Counted from the first letter of the stretch, positions 25,596 to 39,486 are shown. The stretch: DNA of 64,000 nt from Pseudodesulfovibrio indicus (GCF_001563225.1 NZ_CP014206.1:558001-622000), one strand, 5' to 3'. Numbers and translations: made by a program. The notes: generated by a model not told the origin, from the letters alone.

Positions 25596-26783
25596 TCAGT
25601 CCCCGGCCTGCATGTCACCGGTCTGCATATTTAGGTAGACCTTTTCCAGGATGCGGGCGGAGTTCTCGGCCCCGTCCAGGTCCAGGTGCAGGGGCGCGGC
25701 CTTGCGGTCCAACCCTTCGCGCATGAGCGGCACCAGGCGTTCGGGACCGAGGTCCTCCTCGGTGATGACCTTGAGGCCGCCCTTTTCCTCGATCCGCCGG
25801 GCGCGCATGTTCTGCTCCCGGTTCTGGAGGAACGGGTACATGAGCCCGAAGGTGTTGGTGGCCAGCAGGTTCATGGTGGTGTTGTAGCCGCCCAGGGAAA
25901 CCGAGAGCGCGGCCAGGTCGAGGTAGGCCAGGAACCGCTTGGTGAACCGCTTCACGGTGATGTGCGGGTGGGCTTCGGCCTCGGCCTGCAGGCGGAGGAA
26001 CTCGTCCTCCTCGGCGTAGGGACCGGCAAAGACCATCATCCGGTGCGGGTGGGTCTCGTTGAGCACGGGGGAAGCGGCCATGACGCCGCGCAGCAGGTCG
26101 CGGCCGATGTGCCCGCCGCCCACGGACGCGACCACCAGCGGGGTGTCGCCGAGGTTCAGCTCGGCGGCCAGGGCAGCGGTTCCGGCGGGGTCGGGCTTGC
26201 GGGCCACGTACCCGGTGTAGTGGACCTCGGGCACGATGCCCTCCACGCCGGGGAAGGTCTCGTCAAGGCGCACCAGGTTGGGGTCCGAGTGGACCAGGAC
26301 GTGGTCGAAATTCGGGTTCAGGTAGCCGTGGACGCGCTCCACCTGGCGCTGCATGTCCTTCTTCTCCACCAGGATGTCGCGCACGGAGCAGACCGCCCGG
26401 CACTTGCCGTATTCGCCCTTGCGGACCTTCTTCAGGATGGGCAGCAGCTCGAACCGGAACTTCTTGCGCCCGAAGGGGAAGAGCTCGACCATGAAGATAT
26501 CGGGCTGGTATTCGGCCATGATTTCCTTGAACAATTTCAGGCGGCGGATCAGGACCTCGTCCACCTCGGCACCCTCTTCCAAGGGGATGAACCGGGTGAA
26601 CTTGGCGTCCATCATCAGGCCGGGCAGCTGGATGCGGGTCATGTTGGCTGGCGGCTCGAAATCCACCTCGGCCCCGCCGGTGACCAGGATGATCTCGTGG
26701 TCCTTGAGGGCCTTGACGATTTCCAGGGACCGGAACATGTGGCCCACGCCGAGCACGTGCTGGCAGTAGAAGACGATGCGCAT
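25596..26783 (-). CDS. MurG-like predicted glycosyltransferase
   Basis: A 395-residue protein with the two-domain GT-B pattern. N-terminal MRIVFYCQHVLGVGHMFRSL is the nucleotide-sugar transferase opening seen in COG4671-type proteins. The C-terminal half has VVASVGGGHIGRDLL and LSVSLGGYNTTMNLLA, resembling the donor-binding GGxN region of MurG. ATG 26783 overlaps the TAA of the upstream phosphatase by one base. The set of two glycosyltransferases and a phosphatase, tightly coupled, suggests synthesis of a surface glycoconjugate. Acceptor and sugar are unknown. Confidence 0.8.
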   Translation of the reverse strand: MRIVFYCQHVLGVGHMFRSLEIVKALKDHEIILVTGGAEVDFEPPANMTRIQLPGLMMDAKFTRFIPLEEGAEVDEVLIRRLKLFKEIMAEYQPDIFMVELFPFGRKKFRFELLPILKKVRKGEYGKCRAVCSVRDILVEKKDMQRQVERVHGYLNPNFDHVLVHSDPNLVRLDETFPGVEGIVPEVHYTGYVARKPDPAGTAALAAELNLGDTPLVVASVGGGHIGRDLLRGVMAASPVLNETHPHRMMVFAGPYAEEDEFLRLQAEAEAHPHITVKRFTKRFLAYLDLAALSVSLGGYNTTMNLLATNTFGLMYPFLQNREQNMRARRIEEKGGLKVITEEDLGPERLVPLMREGLDRKAAPLHLDLDGAENSARILEKVYLNMQTGDMQAGD

Positions 26784-27376
26784 TACAGCTCCATATTGAG
26801 TTCGCCCAGGGCGAGTTCGTTGTCCAGGCATTCGATGCGGTGCAGCCGGTACGGCTTGAAGGGGACGGGGTCCGAGGGCATGAACTCCAGGCCGGACAGG
26901 GCGTAGGTCAGACACTTGAGCACCCCGTTGTGGGTGACCACGAGCACGGACTCGCCGGGGTGCGCGACCGAGAAGTCGATGAGCGCGTCGCAGGCCCGCA
27001 TGAGCACCTCGTCGCGGCTCTCGCCCCCTTGGGGCCGGAAGCCGAAGCCCCGGTATTCCTCGCGCCCGACCTTCTTGCGCAGCTCCTTGAGCTCCGGCTT
27101 GGTCAGTCCGGTCCAGTCGCCCCAGTCCTGTTCGCCGAGGCGCGGGTCCTCGAAGACCGGCAACCCGAGCGTTTCGTTGATGATCGCCGCCGTCTCGCGG
27201 GCGCGGGACAGCGCGCTGGTCAGGATGCAGTCCAGGCCGCCCCCGGCCAGGGACCCGGCCCAGGCGCGGGCCATGCCGCGTCCCTCCTCGTTGAGCGGGA
27301 TATCGGTGTTGCCCTGGATGCGGCGGTCGCGGTTCCAGTCGGTGAGACCGTGCCGCATGCAGAAATAGGTGGTCAT
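26783..27376 (-). CDS. Histidine phosphatase family protein
   Basis: A 197-residue phosphoglycerate-mutase-like phosphatase. The catalytic motif CMRHGLTDWNRDRRIQG is at residues about 6-22, with the phosphohistidine in RHG. The second-site histidine lies in VVTHNGVLKCL near residue 150. Relatives include alpha-ribazole phosphatase (CobC) and GpmB-type phosphatases, and the sequence alone does not pick one. Its start overlaps the stop of the upstream glycosyltransferase as ATGA and its stop touches the next start, so all three genes are coupled. Confidence 0.85.
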   Translation of the reverse strand: MTTYFCMRHGLTDWNRDRRIQGNTDIPLNEEGRGMARAWAGSLAGGGLDCILTSALSRARETAAIINETLGLPVFEDPRLGEQDWGDWTGLTKPELKELRKKVGREEYRGFGFRPQGGESRDEVLMRACDALIDFSVAHPGESVLVVTHNGVLKCLTYALSGLEFMPSDPVPFKPYRLHRIECLDNELALGELNMEL

Positions 27377-28488
27377 GATCGGGTCCTCCGGGACACCAGT
27401 AGGCGCATGATTTCGTTCATCCTGTCGTAGTTCCTGCGGGCGTCGTGCTCCTCGGCCACATAGCCGGGGGCCGCCTTGGCCAGCCGGGCGCACAGACCCG
27501 GATCGCGCACCAGGGCGTCCACCCCCTGGGTGAACGCCTCCAGGTTCGCCCCGGTGATCAGGCCGGTGCGGTCGTGGGCCACCACCTGGGGCGCGCCCTC
27601 GTCGTCGGTGGCCACCACGGGCAACCCGCATTGCTGGGCCTCCAGATAGACCATGCCCACGCTCTCCTTCAAGCCCGGAAAGGCGAAGAAATCGGCGGCC
27701 GCGAAAAATTCCCCCAGTTTCTCCCGCCGGACCATCCCGGTGAAGACCACCCGGTCGCCGAGCAGCTCCCCGGCCTCCCCTTCCAGCTCCCGGCGCAGCG
27801 GGCCGTCCCCGGCCACGGCCAGGAACAGGTCGCGCCGCCGCGAGAGCAGGTCCGCGCAGGTCCGGAAGACCCAGCGCAGCCCCTCGGCCTTGACCCCGGC
27901 GCGCATCATTGCCGCCGTGGCCACGACCTTTGCGCCGCCCGTGTTCCAGGACTCGCGCAGCCGCCGGCCGCCCTCCTCGTCTCGGGTCAGCAATCCGGCG
28001 GGCAGGCCCGGGCGGATGTGCGTATAGCGATCGGACGGCAACAGCCAGGAGCAACCCCGGAGGTCGTTGAGCCGGTTGCAGAAGAGGTGGTCCGCCCGGA
28101 GCATGGCCCGCCTGTTGAGCCGGAATCCCGGCCAGGTGGCGAGCTTTTTGCCCCGTTTGGGGGCGTAGCTCGCCTGGACCAGGCAATAGGGAACGTCCAG
28201 CCGGGCCGCACCGTCGGGCCCGAACACGTCCGGGACCTTGTAATAGGAGCCGTAGGTCAGCCAGAGGTCCGCCCCGCGCGCGGCCTCGACCATGCGGTCC
28301 AGGGCGCGCCGCGCCGGGAACCAGCGCGACGGGTGCTTCCAGATTTCCTTGGCCGAGAAGTGCGGCAGCGGGATTACCTCGCTGCCCAGTTCGCGCAGGG
28401 CCGCCGCCAGGTCGCGGACAATGGTCACGTCACCGGAAACGGTGGTGTGATCAAGGGGCTTGAACGGGGTGCACAGGGCTATCTTCAC
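27373..28488 (-). CDS. GT4-family glycosyltransferase
   Basis: A 371-residue GT-B glycosyltransferase. The C-terminal Glycos_transf_1 domain carries FLAVAGDGPLRRELE, VVFTGMVRREKLGEFFAAADFFAFPGLKES split across the donor site, and the EX7E-like ESVGMVYLEAQQCGLPVVAT. The N-terminal acceptor domain begins MKIALCTPFKPLDHTTVSGD. There is no membrane segment, so it acts at the cytoplasmic face. It starts 21 bases after the TPR lipoprotein gene and overlaps the phosphatase gene by four bases. Confidence 0.88.
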   Translation of the reverse strand: MKIALCTPFKPLDHTTVSGDVTIVRDLAAALRELGSEVIPLPHFSAKEIWKHPSRWFPARRALDRMVEAARGADLWLTYGSYYKVPDVFGPDGAARLDVPYCLVQASYAPKRGKKLATWPGFRLNRRAMLRADHLFCNRLNDLRGCSWLLPSDRYTHIRPGLPAGLLTRDEEGGRRLRESWNTGGAKVVATAAMMRAGVKAEGLRWVFRTCADLLSRRRDLFLAVAGDGPLRRELEGEAGELLGDRVVFTGMVRREKLGEFFAAADFFAFPGLKESVGMVYLEAQQCGLPVVATDDEGAPQVVAHDRTGLITGANLEAFTQGVDALVRDPGLCARLAKAAPGYVAEEHDARRNYDRMNEIMRLLVSRRTRS

Positions 28489-28509
28489 GGCTCTCTCCCA
28501 GGAGCGGGG

Positions 28510-29337
28510 TCACTGGGACGGCGGCGGCACCAGAGGCAGTGGCTCCGGCTCCACCTCGGGCAGGTTGGCCAGCCTGGTCTCCACCACCTTGGGATTCGGG
28601 TAGGTGGTCAGGATGGACTCCAGGAGGGCGCGGGCCTTGGCGTACTCGCGGTCGTTCTCATAGATGTCGGCCAGCAGGAAGGTCCCAAGGGCGCGCGTCT
28701 CGTCGGACACGTCCTTGAGGGCCAGGAGGGAGTCCAGGGTCTTGACCGCCTGGGACCAGCTGGAGATGAAGCTGTAGCTCTGGGCCAGCTCGTAGAGGCA
28801 TTTGGCCTTGGCCTCGTTGTCGCGGGCCGAGTCCGCGCAGTTCTCCAGGGTGGCGGCCACCAGATCGTAACTGCCCATGTTCCGGTACAGCCGGGCCATG
28901 CGCAGCTGGGTCCGGTAGATGTGATCCGGGTTGCCCTGGGCGTGGATCAGGCACTTCTCGAACGCCTCGATGGCCTTTGAGGTGTTGCCCAGCTCGGAAT
29001 AGACCTCGCCCAGCTGGAACATGATCTTCCAGGCCGTGTCGCGGTCCTCGCCCAGCTCCAGGTACATGGCCTCCAGCAGGACCACGGCCCGGTCGAAGTC
29101 GCCCTTGATGGTCACGGCGATCTCGGCCAGCCGGTCCCACGCCTCCTTGCGGAACTTGCCCTGCGGCTCCACCTGGAGATACCGCTCGTAGTCCTTCTCG
29201 GCCTCCAGGTAGAATCCCTTGGAATAGGATTCGCGCGCCCGCTCGATGTCCTCCTGGCCGGGGGACGACGGGGACGAGCAGGCCGCGGCGATGCACATCG
29301 CCGCGGCCAGCAGTATCAGCGTCAGTATGCGTCGCAT
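28510..29337 (-). CDS. TPR-repeat lipoprotein
   Basis: A 275-residue secreted lipoprotein starting at ATG 29337. The signal is MRRILTLILLAAAMCIAAAC with the lipidated Cys20. The rest is a series of tetratricopeptide-like helical pairs (for example GFYLEAEKDYERYLQVEP, LGNTSKAIEAFEKCL, SWSQAVKTLDSLLAL), ending in a Pro-rich tail. TPR lipoproteins of this kind usually scaffold envelope complexes. It lies seven bases downstream of gyrA, so it shares that transcript despite the unrelated role. An upstream in-frame start inside gyrA is possible but would ruin the signal peptide. Confidence 0.85.
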   Translation of the reverse strand: MRRILTLILLAAAMCIAAACSSPSSPGQEDIERARESYSKGFYLEAEKDYERYLQVEPQGKFRKEAWDRLAEIAVTIKGDFDRAVVLLEAMYLELGEDRDTAWKIMFQLGEVYSELGNTSKAIEAFEKCLIHAQGNPDHIYRTQLRMARLYRNMGSYDLVAATLENCADSARDNEAKAKCLYELAQSYSFISSWSQAVKTLDSLLALKDVSDETRALGTFLLADIYENDREYAKARALLESILTTYPNPKVVETRLANLPEVEPEPLPLVPPPSQ

Positions 29338-29344
29338 GGCGTCC

Positions 29345-31792
<2,448 letters not shown>

Positions 31793-31833
31793 TCCTTACT
31801 TGCCTCCTAGGATGCCGGGTCCGCGTGATGGGT

Positions 31834-31911
31834 GCCTCCGGCGGCTCAAGAACCCTTTGGAAAGGGTTCTTGAGAATCTCCTAAACTTTTTGTGTCGCCG
31901 CCGGTTTTCGG
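31834..31911 (+). repeat. Intergenic stem-loop element, copy D (in the gyrB-gyrA gap)
   Basis: Head GCCTCCGGCGGC (31834-31845). A perfect 13-bp stem pairs 31846-31858 with 31861-31873, then the tail CTAAACTTTTTGTGTCGCCG. It points opposite to gyrA transcription and lies in the gyrA leader. Confidence 0.78.
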
Positions 31912-31993
31912 TCTGTGAGCCCCGTCACGTCCTGGCGGCGTTGGTTCTTATTTATTTAAAAAACTTACGCTATTTTCGGTCTTCCCCGCCAAG

Positions 31994-32066
31994 GGCGGGC
32001 GATAAAAAGTTCTGGAAGGGGGTCCGGGGGAAACCTCTTTCAAGAGGTTTCCCCCGGTCTTCCTCC
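31994..32066 (-). repeat. Intergenic stem-loop element, copy E (downstream of gyrB)
   Basis: On the minus strand, just past the gyrB stop, the order is CGGGAGG, a perfect 16-bp stem (32042-32057 with 32024-32039), GGACCCCCTT and the tail AGAACTTTTTATCG. The GCCTCCGGCGGC head is replaced. It is oriented to terminate gyrB transcripts. Confidence 0.75.
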
Positions 32067-32072
32067 CGAAAC

Positions 32073-34469
<2,397 letters not shown>

Positions 34470-35639
34470 TTATGCGTTTTCCTCGGTATAGTAGGTCTCT
34501 TCCTGGATCATCATCGGCATGACGATGACCTGGTAGTCCTTGTCGTCGGGACCGGTCACCCCGCACGGGGCCTCGGTGCCGGTCAGGGTGAACTTCACGG
34601 TGGCGGAGTTGAAGTGGTTCAGGATCTCGATCAGGTTCCGGGTGGGGAAGGCGATGCGCGCCATGTCGCCGGAGAACCCGGCGTCAATGGACTCCCGGGC
34701 CGTGCCCGTCTCCTGGCCCTGGGCCGAGATCGTCACCTCGCCCTCGCCGAAGGTGAAGTAGGCGCAGCGGTTGGAGTCGGTGTTGAACAGGGCCACGCGG
34801 GAGAGCGCGTCCACCAGGTCGAGGCGGTTGACCTCAAGGGTGGAGACGTTGTCGTCGTTCAGCCGGGACAGGAAATTGTTGTAGTTGGGATACTGGTAGT
34901 AGGACAGCGGCAGGGTGAAGGTCTCGCGCTTGTCGCCGGTGCGGAAGAAGAGCCGCTTGTTGGAGATGGCCAGCTCGATCTCGTCGGCGGTGAGCCATTT
35001 CTTCAGTTCGGCGAGGTACTTCTTCTGGATCAGCACGCCCTCTTCGGGAAGCATGGAGTGGATGTCGTCGTTGACGAAGTTGAGCATGGCGAACTGGTGG
35101 CCGTTCAGGCCGCAGACCTCCACGGTGTTCACGCCGTCCTTCTCGCGGGGGACGAAGTAGATGCAGGCGATGGCCTCCATGGAGTCCTCGTCGGAGATGC
35201 AGAAGGAAATCTTCTCGATGATTTCATGCAGGAAGTCGCCGGACCAGTAGACCGTGTTGTCCTCCGGGAAGGTGGAGAACTTCTGGAACCACTCGGGGTC
35301 GTTCACCGGGAACTTGTACTTGCGGGCCTTCTGCTCCACCAGCACGTTCTGGTTGGCTTCGTCCGTGCGGATGGTCAGCTCGCCCTGGTCGGACCTGAGC
35401 TGCTTGACCAGGTCATAGAACGCCCTGCCCTGCACGCCTGCCAATCCCTCGCCCTCCAGGGCCGCCGGATAGGAGCCCATGAATTCCAGGTTGGAATCCG
35501 TGCTCATGACATTGAGGCTCCCGTTCTCGCACTGCAGCCAGATGGTCCGGAGGAAGGCGGCGCCCGTTTTGGCCGGGATGATGTTCGCCGACTTCTGGAG
35601 TCCTTCAATGATTTCATCTCTGTTCACTTTCAGAAACAT
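34470..35639 (-). CDS. dnaN: DNA polymerase III sliding clamp (beta subunit)
   Basis: A 389-residue beta clamp, the ring that tethers the replicative polymerase. The start MFLKVNRDEIIEGLQKSANI and the three-domain repeat pattern are typical. The C-terminal peptide-binding motif region is VMPMMIQEE. AAGGAGA lies eight bases before the ATG. The 147 bases to dnaA are AT-rich and presumably hold its promoter; I see no strong terminator there. The gene abuts gyrB, the usual order near a chromosomal origin. Confidence 0.95.
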   Translation of the reverse strand: MFLKVNRDEIIEGLQKSANIIPAKTGAAFLRTIWLQCENGSLNVMSTDSNLEFMGSYPAALEGEGLAGVQGRAFYDLVKQLRSDQGELTIRTDEANQNVLVEQKARKYKFPVNDPEWFQKFSTFPEDNTVYWSGDFLHEIIEKISFCISDEDSMEAIACIYFVPREKDGVNTVEVCGLNGHQFAMLNFVNDDIHSMLPEEGVLIQKKYLAELKKWLTADEIELAISNKRLFFRTGDKRETFTLPLSYYQYPNYNNFLSRLNDDNVSTLEVNRLDLVDALSRVALFNTDSNRCAYFTFGEGEVTISAQGQETGTARESIDAGFSGDMARIAFPTRNLIEILNHFNSATVKFTLTGTEAPCGVTGPDDKDYQVIVMPMMIQEETYYTEENA

Positions 35640-35786
35640 AAAAAATATCTCCTTGATTGAGATTTATTACCTCGGTTCCTTTGTTCCTTTCTAACCTAAG
35701 AACCTGGTTTTATTCATTTTTTAAAGCACACCCATTGTCACGAGTTGCGAACGGGATATGCCAAAAGTACCTGGATTCGACTTGGA

Positions 35787-37085
35787 TCACGACATGCGAC
35801 ATTTATTCTTCAACGTTTTCAACAGTTGTTTCAGTTCGAAGTCATCTTCTTGTAATTGATCGATTTTTTTGACCGAGTACAGGACCGTGGAGTGGTCCTT
35901 GCCGCCGAAGGCGCGACCCAGGGCCGGGTAGGACGTGTTCAGCATCTGGCGGCACAGGTACATGGCCACCTGGCGGGCGTGGGCGATGTGCTGGTGCCGC
36001 TTGGTGCCGGTCAGGTCCTTGACGTGGACGCTGAAATGCTCGGCCACCACGCTGAGGATCTTCTTGGGCGTCAGATCGTCGGTGGTCTTTTCCTCGGTGT
36101 TGGCCAGGATGTGTTCGAAATCCTTCTGGGAGAGGTCCTGTTTGACCAGCTCCTTGAAGGCGAACAGCTTGAGCAGGATGCCCTGGAGATAGCGGAAGTC
36201 GGTGAACCGCTGGGCCAGGGTCAGGATCTGCTCCTTGTTCAGGGAGAGCCGCTTGGCGCGCGCCTGGCGCTGGATGTACCCCACCCTGATCTCCAGGTCC
36301 GGCTCCTTCAGGGTGACGATCAATCCCCAGCCCAGGCGGGACTGGAGGTTGTCGTCCAGGAAGTCGTAGCTGGTGACCTTTTCCCGGCAGGCCAGGACCA
36401 TCTGCTTCTTGTTGTCGTAGAAGTGGTTGAAGATATTGACCAGTTCCTGCTGGAAATGGGGGTGTTCCTTGATCTTGTGGAAGTCGTCGATAAACAGGAA
36501 TTCATATTCGAACAGGTAGTTTCGCGCCTTGAACGGGTCGCCCTTGAAGCGGATGGAGTACAGGGAGTTGAGCTCATCCAGGGAGCCGATGAATATGGTC
36601 GAGTAGTCGTGCTTCTTGCTGATCTCGTTGGCCACGGACTTGAGCAGGTGGGTCTTGCCCGACCCGCCCGGCCCGCAGATGATGAACGGATTGAACAGGG
36701 AACCGGACTGCTTGGCCACCTCTTTGGCCGAGGCGATGGGAAAATAGTTCTTCTTGTTGATCAGAAAGGTCTCGAAGGTGAATTCCTGGCCAAAGGGAAA
36801 ATCGATGCGCTTGACCACGTCGGCCACCTGGACACCCTTGGAACGTTCCGGGGTCTCGGTGTCCTTGTAGCTCACCAGATAGCCGTTTCCGAGGAACATG
36901 TTCAGCTGGGCCTCGAACTTGTCCTGGATGTCCGACTCGAACCATTTGGCAAAAAACGCATGGGGAAAACCCACGGTCAGCCGCTTGTTGTCATCGGAAT
37001 AATCGAACGTCAGCGGGTCGAACCAGCGCTTGAGTTCCTCATCCGTGCAGGTCTGGAGCAGGTGTTGGCGAAATGATTCTTTCAC
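35787..37085 (-). CDS. dnaA: Chromosomal replication initiator DnaA (divergent form)
   Basis: A 432-residue DnaA. After an N-terminal domain I of about 80 residues and a short linker comes the AAA+ domain, with Walker A GPGGSGKTHLL (about 136-146) and Walker B EFLFIDDFHKI. The C-terminal DNA-binding domain IV has RQVAMYLCRQ and FGGKDHSTVLYSVKKI, the DnaA signature. Compared with textbook DnaA (GGVGLGKTH, IDDIQFL, FGGRDHTTV) several motifs are altered. The start codon is GTG with no strong ribosome binding site. Synteny with dnaN-gyrB-gyrA confirms the identification. Confidence 0.93.
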   Translation of the reverse strand: MKESFRQHLLQTCTDEELKRWFDPLTFDYSDDNKRLTVGFPHAFFAKWFESDIQDKFEAQLNMFLGNGYLVSYKDTETPERSKGVQVADVVKRIDFPFGQEFTFETFLINKKNYFPIASAKEVAKQSGSLFNPFIICGPGGSGKTHLLKSVANEISKKHDYSTIFIGSLDELNSLYSIRFKGDPFKARNYLFEYEFLFIDDFHKIKEHPHFQQELVNIFNHFYDNKKQMVLACREKVTSYDFLDDNLQSRLGWGLIVTLKEPDLEIRVGYIQRQARAKRLSLNKEQILTLAQRFTDFRYLQGILLKLFAFKELVKQDLSQKDFEHILANTEEKTTDDLTPKKILSVVAEHFSVHVKDLTGTKRHQHIAHARQVAMYLCRQMLNTSYPALGRAFGGKDHSTVLYSVKKIDQLQEDDFELKQLLKTLKNKCRMS

Positions 37086-37330
37086 GGTGTGATTTGGATA
37101 ATCCCAACTGATTGAATTTACAGTGTTTAAAAAATCAATTTCGCAGTCTAAAAAAACTCCCGAAATTCATGTGATTCTATACCCCAAAATGGCCCCAAAG
37201 CCAAGCATTTCCGCCAAATTTTCCGCCCTGCCGAGCGCGCAAGCGGGTTTTTCCCAGACGCGCGCCGCAGTTGTTGAAAACATGCCTGAAACGGAAAGTT
37301 TTCCTCTTTCGGGAGAGTTTTTCACAGCCG
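37086..37330. other. Candidate replication-origin/dnaA promoter region
   Basis: This non-coding stretch upstream of dnaA is notably AT-rich near dnaA (37100-37190), then mixed. A near-consensus DnaA box lies at 37093-37101 (minus strand TTATCCAAA, 8 of 9 bases of TTATCCACA), and TTTTTCACA at 37319-37327 matches at 7 of 9. No dense cluster of boxes is visible, so the origin may instead lie in another gap. From 37331 to 37450 I see only the leader of the next gene. Confidence 0.35.
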
Positions 37331-37450
37331 GTCCGGCACGAGGAAAACAAGCCTGTTTTCCTTCGCGCGAAATTGGATTACAAGTGGTGGACTTCGAGAA
37401 TGGAACAACACCCCCGCGGATCTGTCCGCCGGGGGCGGAGGCAGATAGGA

Positions 37451-38620
37451 ATGGCAGATTTCAAAGTGAACAAGACGGTAGGCGAGATCAACGAACGCAT
37501 CCGCAAGGGCAAGGCCGTGGTGGTCAACGCCGAGGAGATGATCGAGATCGTGCGCCGCGAAGGCAAGGTCCGGGCCGCCGAACAGGTCGACGTGGTCACC
37601 ACCGGCACCTTCTCGCCCATGTGCTCCTCGGGGCTGCTCTTCAACATCGGCCAGCAACCGCCGGTGATGAAGGTCTCCAAGCTCTGGCTGAACAACGTGC
37701 CCTGCTACTGCGGCATTGCCGCCGTGGACGCCTATATCGGCGCCACCGAGCCGTCCGAGGACGATCCCCTGAACAAGGTCCACCCCGGCCGCTTCGCGTA
37801 CGGCGGAGCGCATGTCATGGAGGACCTGCTGCGCGGCAAGGCCGTGCACCTGCGGGCCGAGGCCTACGGCACGGACTGCTACCCCCGGCGCGAGCTGGAC
37901 AAGGACATCACCCTGGCTGACCTGCCCAACGCCGTGATGCTCAATCCGCGCAACTGCTACCAGAACTACAACGCGGCCGTGAACCTGACCAGCCGCACCA
38001 TCTATACCTACATGGGACCGCTCAAGGCCAACTGCTCCAACGTCAACTTCGCCACCGCCGGGCAGCTCTCCCCCGCCTTCAACGATCCCTACTTCAAGAC
38101 CATCGGCATGGGGACGCGCATCTTCCTGGGCGGCGGCATCGGCTACGTCATCGGCGAAGGCACCCAGCACGTGCAGAAACCCAAGCGCAACGAGCGCGGC
38201 ATCCCGGAGAACGGGTCCGGCACGCTCATGCTCAAGGGCGATTTCAAGAAGATGGACGTCCGCTACGTGCGCGCCCAGTCCCTGGTGGGCTACGGCCCGT
38301 CCCTGGCGCTCGGCGTGGGCATCCCCATCCCCATCCTCAACGAGGAGATCGCCTGGTTCACCGGCGTCAGCGACGAGGACATCACCATGCCGGTCAAGGA
38401 CTACGGATACGACTACCCCAACGGCATCCCCCGCGAACTGGCCCGCGTGACCTTCGCGGAGCTCAAGTCCGGCGAGGTCACCGTCAACGGCAAGAAAACC
38501 GCCACCGTCCCGGTTACGTCCTACACCATGTCCCTGGAAGTGGCCGACAAACTCAAGGAATGGATACTCAAGGGAGATTTCCTCCTGACCGAAAAACAGG
38601 ACGACATCCCGAGTTATTAA
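37451..38620 (+). CDS. DUF39 homocysteine biosynthesis protein
   Basis: A 389-residue protein of the DUF39/HcyBio family, shown in Methanosarcina and Desulfovibrio to be needed for making homocysteine from aspartate semialdehyde and sulfide by a route lacking the classical acyl-homoserine steps. Candidate catalytic cysteines are C85 and C87 in NNVPCYCGIAAVDAYIG. Glycine-rich GTRIFLGGGIGYVIG is another conserved stretch. ATG 37451 gives the family-typical start (MADFKVNKTVGEINERI), and an in-frame upstream extension looks spurious. It is divergent from dnaA and followed by element F. The C-terminal ferredoxin/NIL partner of some homologues is not adjacent. Confidence 0.9.
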   Translation: MADFKVNKTVGEINERIRKGKAVVVNAEEMIEIVRREGKVRAAEQVDVVTTGTFSPMCSSGLLFNIGQQPPVMKVSKLWLNNVPCYCGIAAVDAYIGATEPSEDDPLNKVHPGRFAYGGAHVMEDLLRGKAVHLRAEAYGTDCYPRRELDKDITLADLPNAVMLNPRNCYQNYNAAVNLTSRTIYTYMGPLKANCSNVNFATAGQLSPAFNDPYFKTIGMGTRIFLGGGIGYVIGEGTQHVQKPKRNERGIPENGSGTLMLKGDFKKMDVRYVRAQSLVGYGPSLALGVGIPIPILNEEIAWFTGVSDEDITMPVKDYGYDYPNGIPRELARVTFAELKSGEVTVNGKKTATVPVTSYTMSLEVADKLKEWILKGDFLLTEKQDDIPSY

Positions 38621-38627
38621 GAAGAAT

Positions 38628-38711
38628 GCCTCCGGCGGCCAGGGGGGAAACTTTTGAAAAGTTTCCCCCCTGGACCCCCTTTCCAAACTTTTTGTGTGCC
38701 TTCGGCAAGTG
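38628..38711 (+). repeat. Intergenic stem-loop element, copy F (downstream of the DUF39 gene)
   Basis: Head GCCTCCGGCGGCC (38628-38640). A perfect 17-bp stem pairs 38639-38655 with 38657-38673, then ACCCCCTTTCC, the tail AAACTTTTTGTGTG and the mini-hairpin GCC-TTC-GGC. It starts seven bases after the stop codon. The following 38712-38825 shows no gene. Confidence 0.8.
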
Positions 38712-38825
38712 CGTGCGGGGCCTGTGTTTCAAGGTCTGTTTCTGTTAGGGGACAGGCCTTTTTTCATGCCCATTGTGCGCACTCTTTGAACGAATTGTCC
38801 GAATTGCCAAACCATCCTCAACCCA

Positions 38826-38924
38826 CCCCGCGAAGCGGCTCCAAAAAGTTTGGGAAAAGGTGGGGATGGGGGGCTGGGGGCATCAAAAAAGGGTCCTGTC
38901 AGCGTCAGCTGACAGGACCCTTTT
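38826..38924 (-). repeat. Stem-loop element, copy G, with a replaced stem (downstream of the 2-oxoacid oxidoreductase operon)
   Basis: On the minus strand a 13-bp stem (38908-38920 with 38891-38903), flanked by AAAA and TTTTTT, is followed by a C-rich spacer, then CCCAAACTTTTTGGAG and the mini-hairpin CCGC-TTC-GCGG. The spacer and tail match the family while head and stem differ. The stem alone is a bidirectional terminator. Confidence 0.65.
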
Positions 38925-38943
38925 ATTGGTGCCTATCCCGCGA

Positions 38944-39486
38944 CTAGGCGACGTGTTTGGCGCCGGCTTCGATGGCCTTGGTATTGGCCGGGATGAGCTT
39001 GTGGTAGTGCGGGGAGATGACGTTTTCGAGGGACCCGATGACGGCATCCAGGGAGATGATCCCGGAGGCCTGGACGAAGGCGCCGATGGCGACCATGTTG
39101 GCCATGCGGGTATTGCCCAGCTCGTCGGCGATCTCGTTGCAGGGAACCCCGTAGCACTTGAGGCGGTCCGTATCGGCCAGCTCCATGTCGATGAGCGAGG
39201 AGTTGATGATGTGGATGCCGCCGTCCACCACGCGCGGCTGGAACTTGTCGAGCGACGGGCGGTTCATGGCGATGAGGGATTTGGGCCGGTGGATGATGGG
39301 CGAGCCGATGTCTTCTTCGGAGAGCACCACCGTGCAGTTGGCGGTGCCGCCGCGCATCTCCGGGCCGTAGACCGGGATGTAGGTGACGTTCAGGCCGTCC
39401 TTCATGCCCGCGTAGGCCAGCAGGTTGCCGATGAGCATGACGCCCTGGCCGCCGAATCCGGCGATGATGGAGTCGATGTAGCGCAT
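38944..39486 (-). CDS. 2-oxoacid:ferredoxin oxidoreductase, gamma subunit
   Basis: A 180-residue gamma subunit (Kor/VorC type), which contributes part of the CoA/2-oxoacid site. The N-terminal [18 protein letters not shown] and [12 protein letters not shown] are the family signatures. Together with the alpha, beta and ferredoxin genes upstream it forms an oxygen-sensitive enzyme that converts a 2-oxoacid plus CoA to acyl-CoA, CO2 and reduced ferredoxin, or the reverse. ATG 39486 overlaps the stop of the beta gene by one base. It is the last gene of the operon. Confidence 0.93.
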   Translation of the reverse strand: MRYIDSIIAGFGGQGVMLIGNLLAYAGMKDGLNVTYIPVYGPEMRGGTANCTVVLSEEDIGSPIIHRPKSLIAMNRPSLDKFQPRVVDGGIHIINSSLIDMELADTDRLKCYGVPCNEIADELGNTRMANMVAIGAFVQASGIISLDAVIGSLENVISPHYHKLIPANTKAIEAGAKHVA

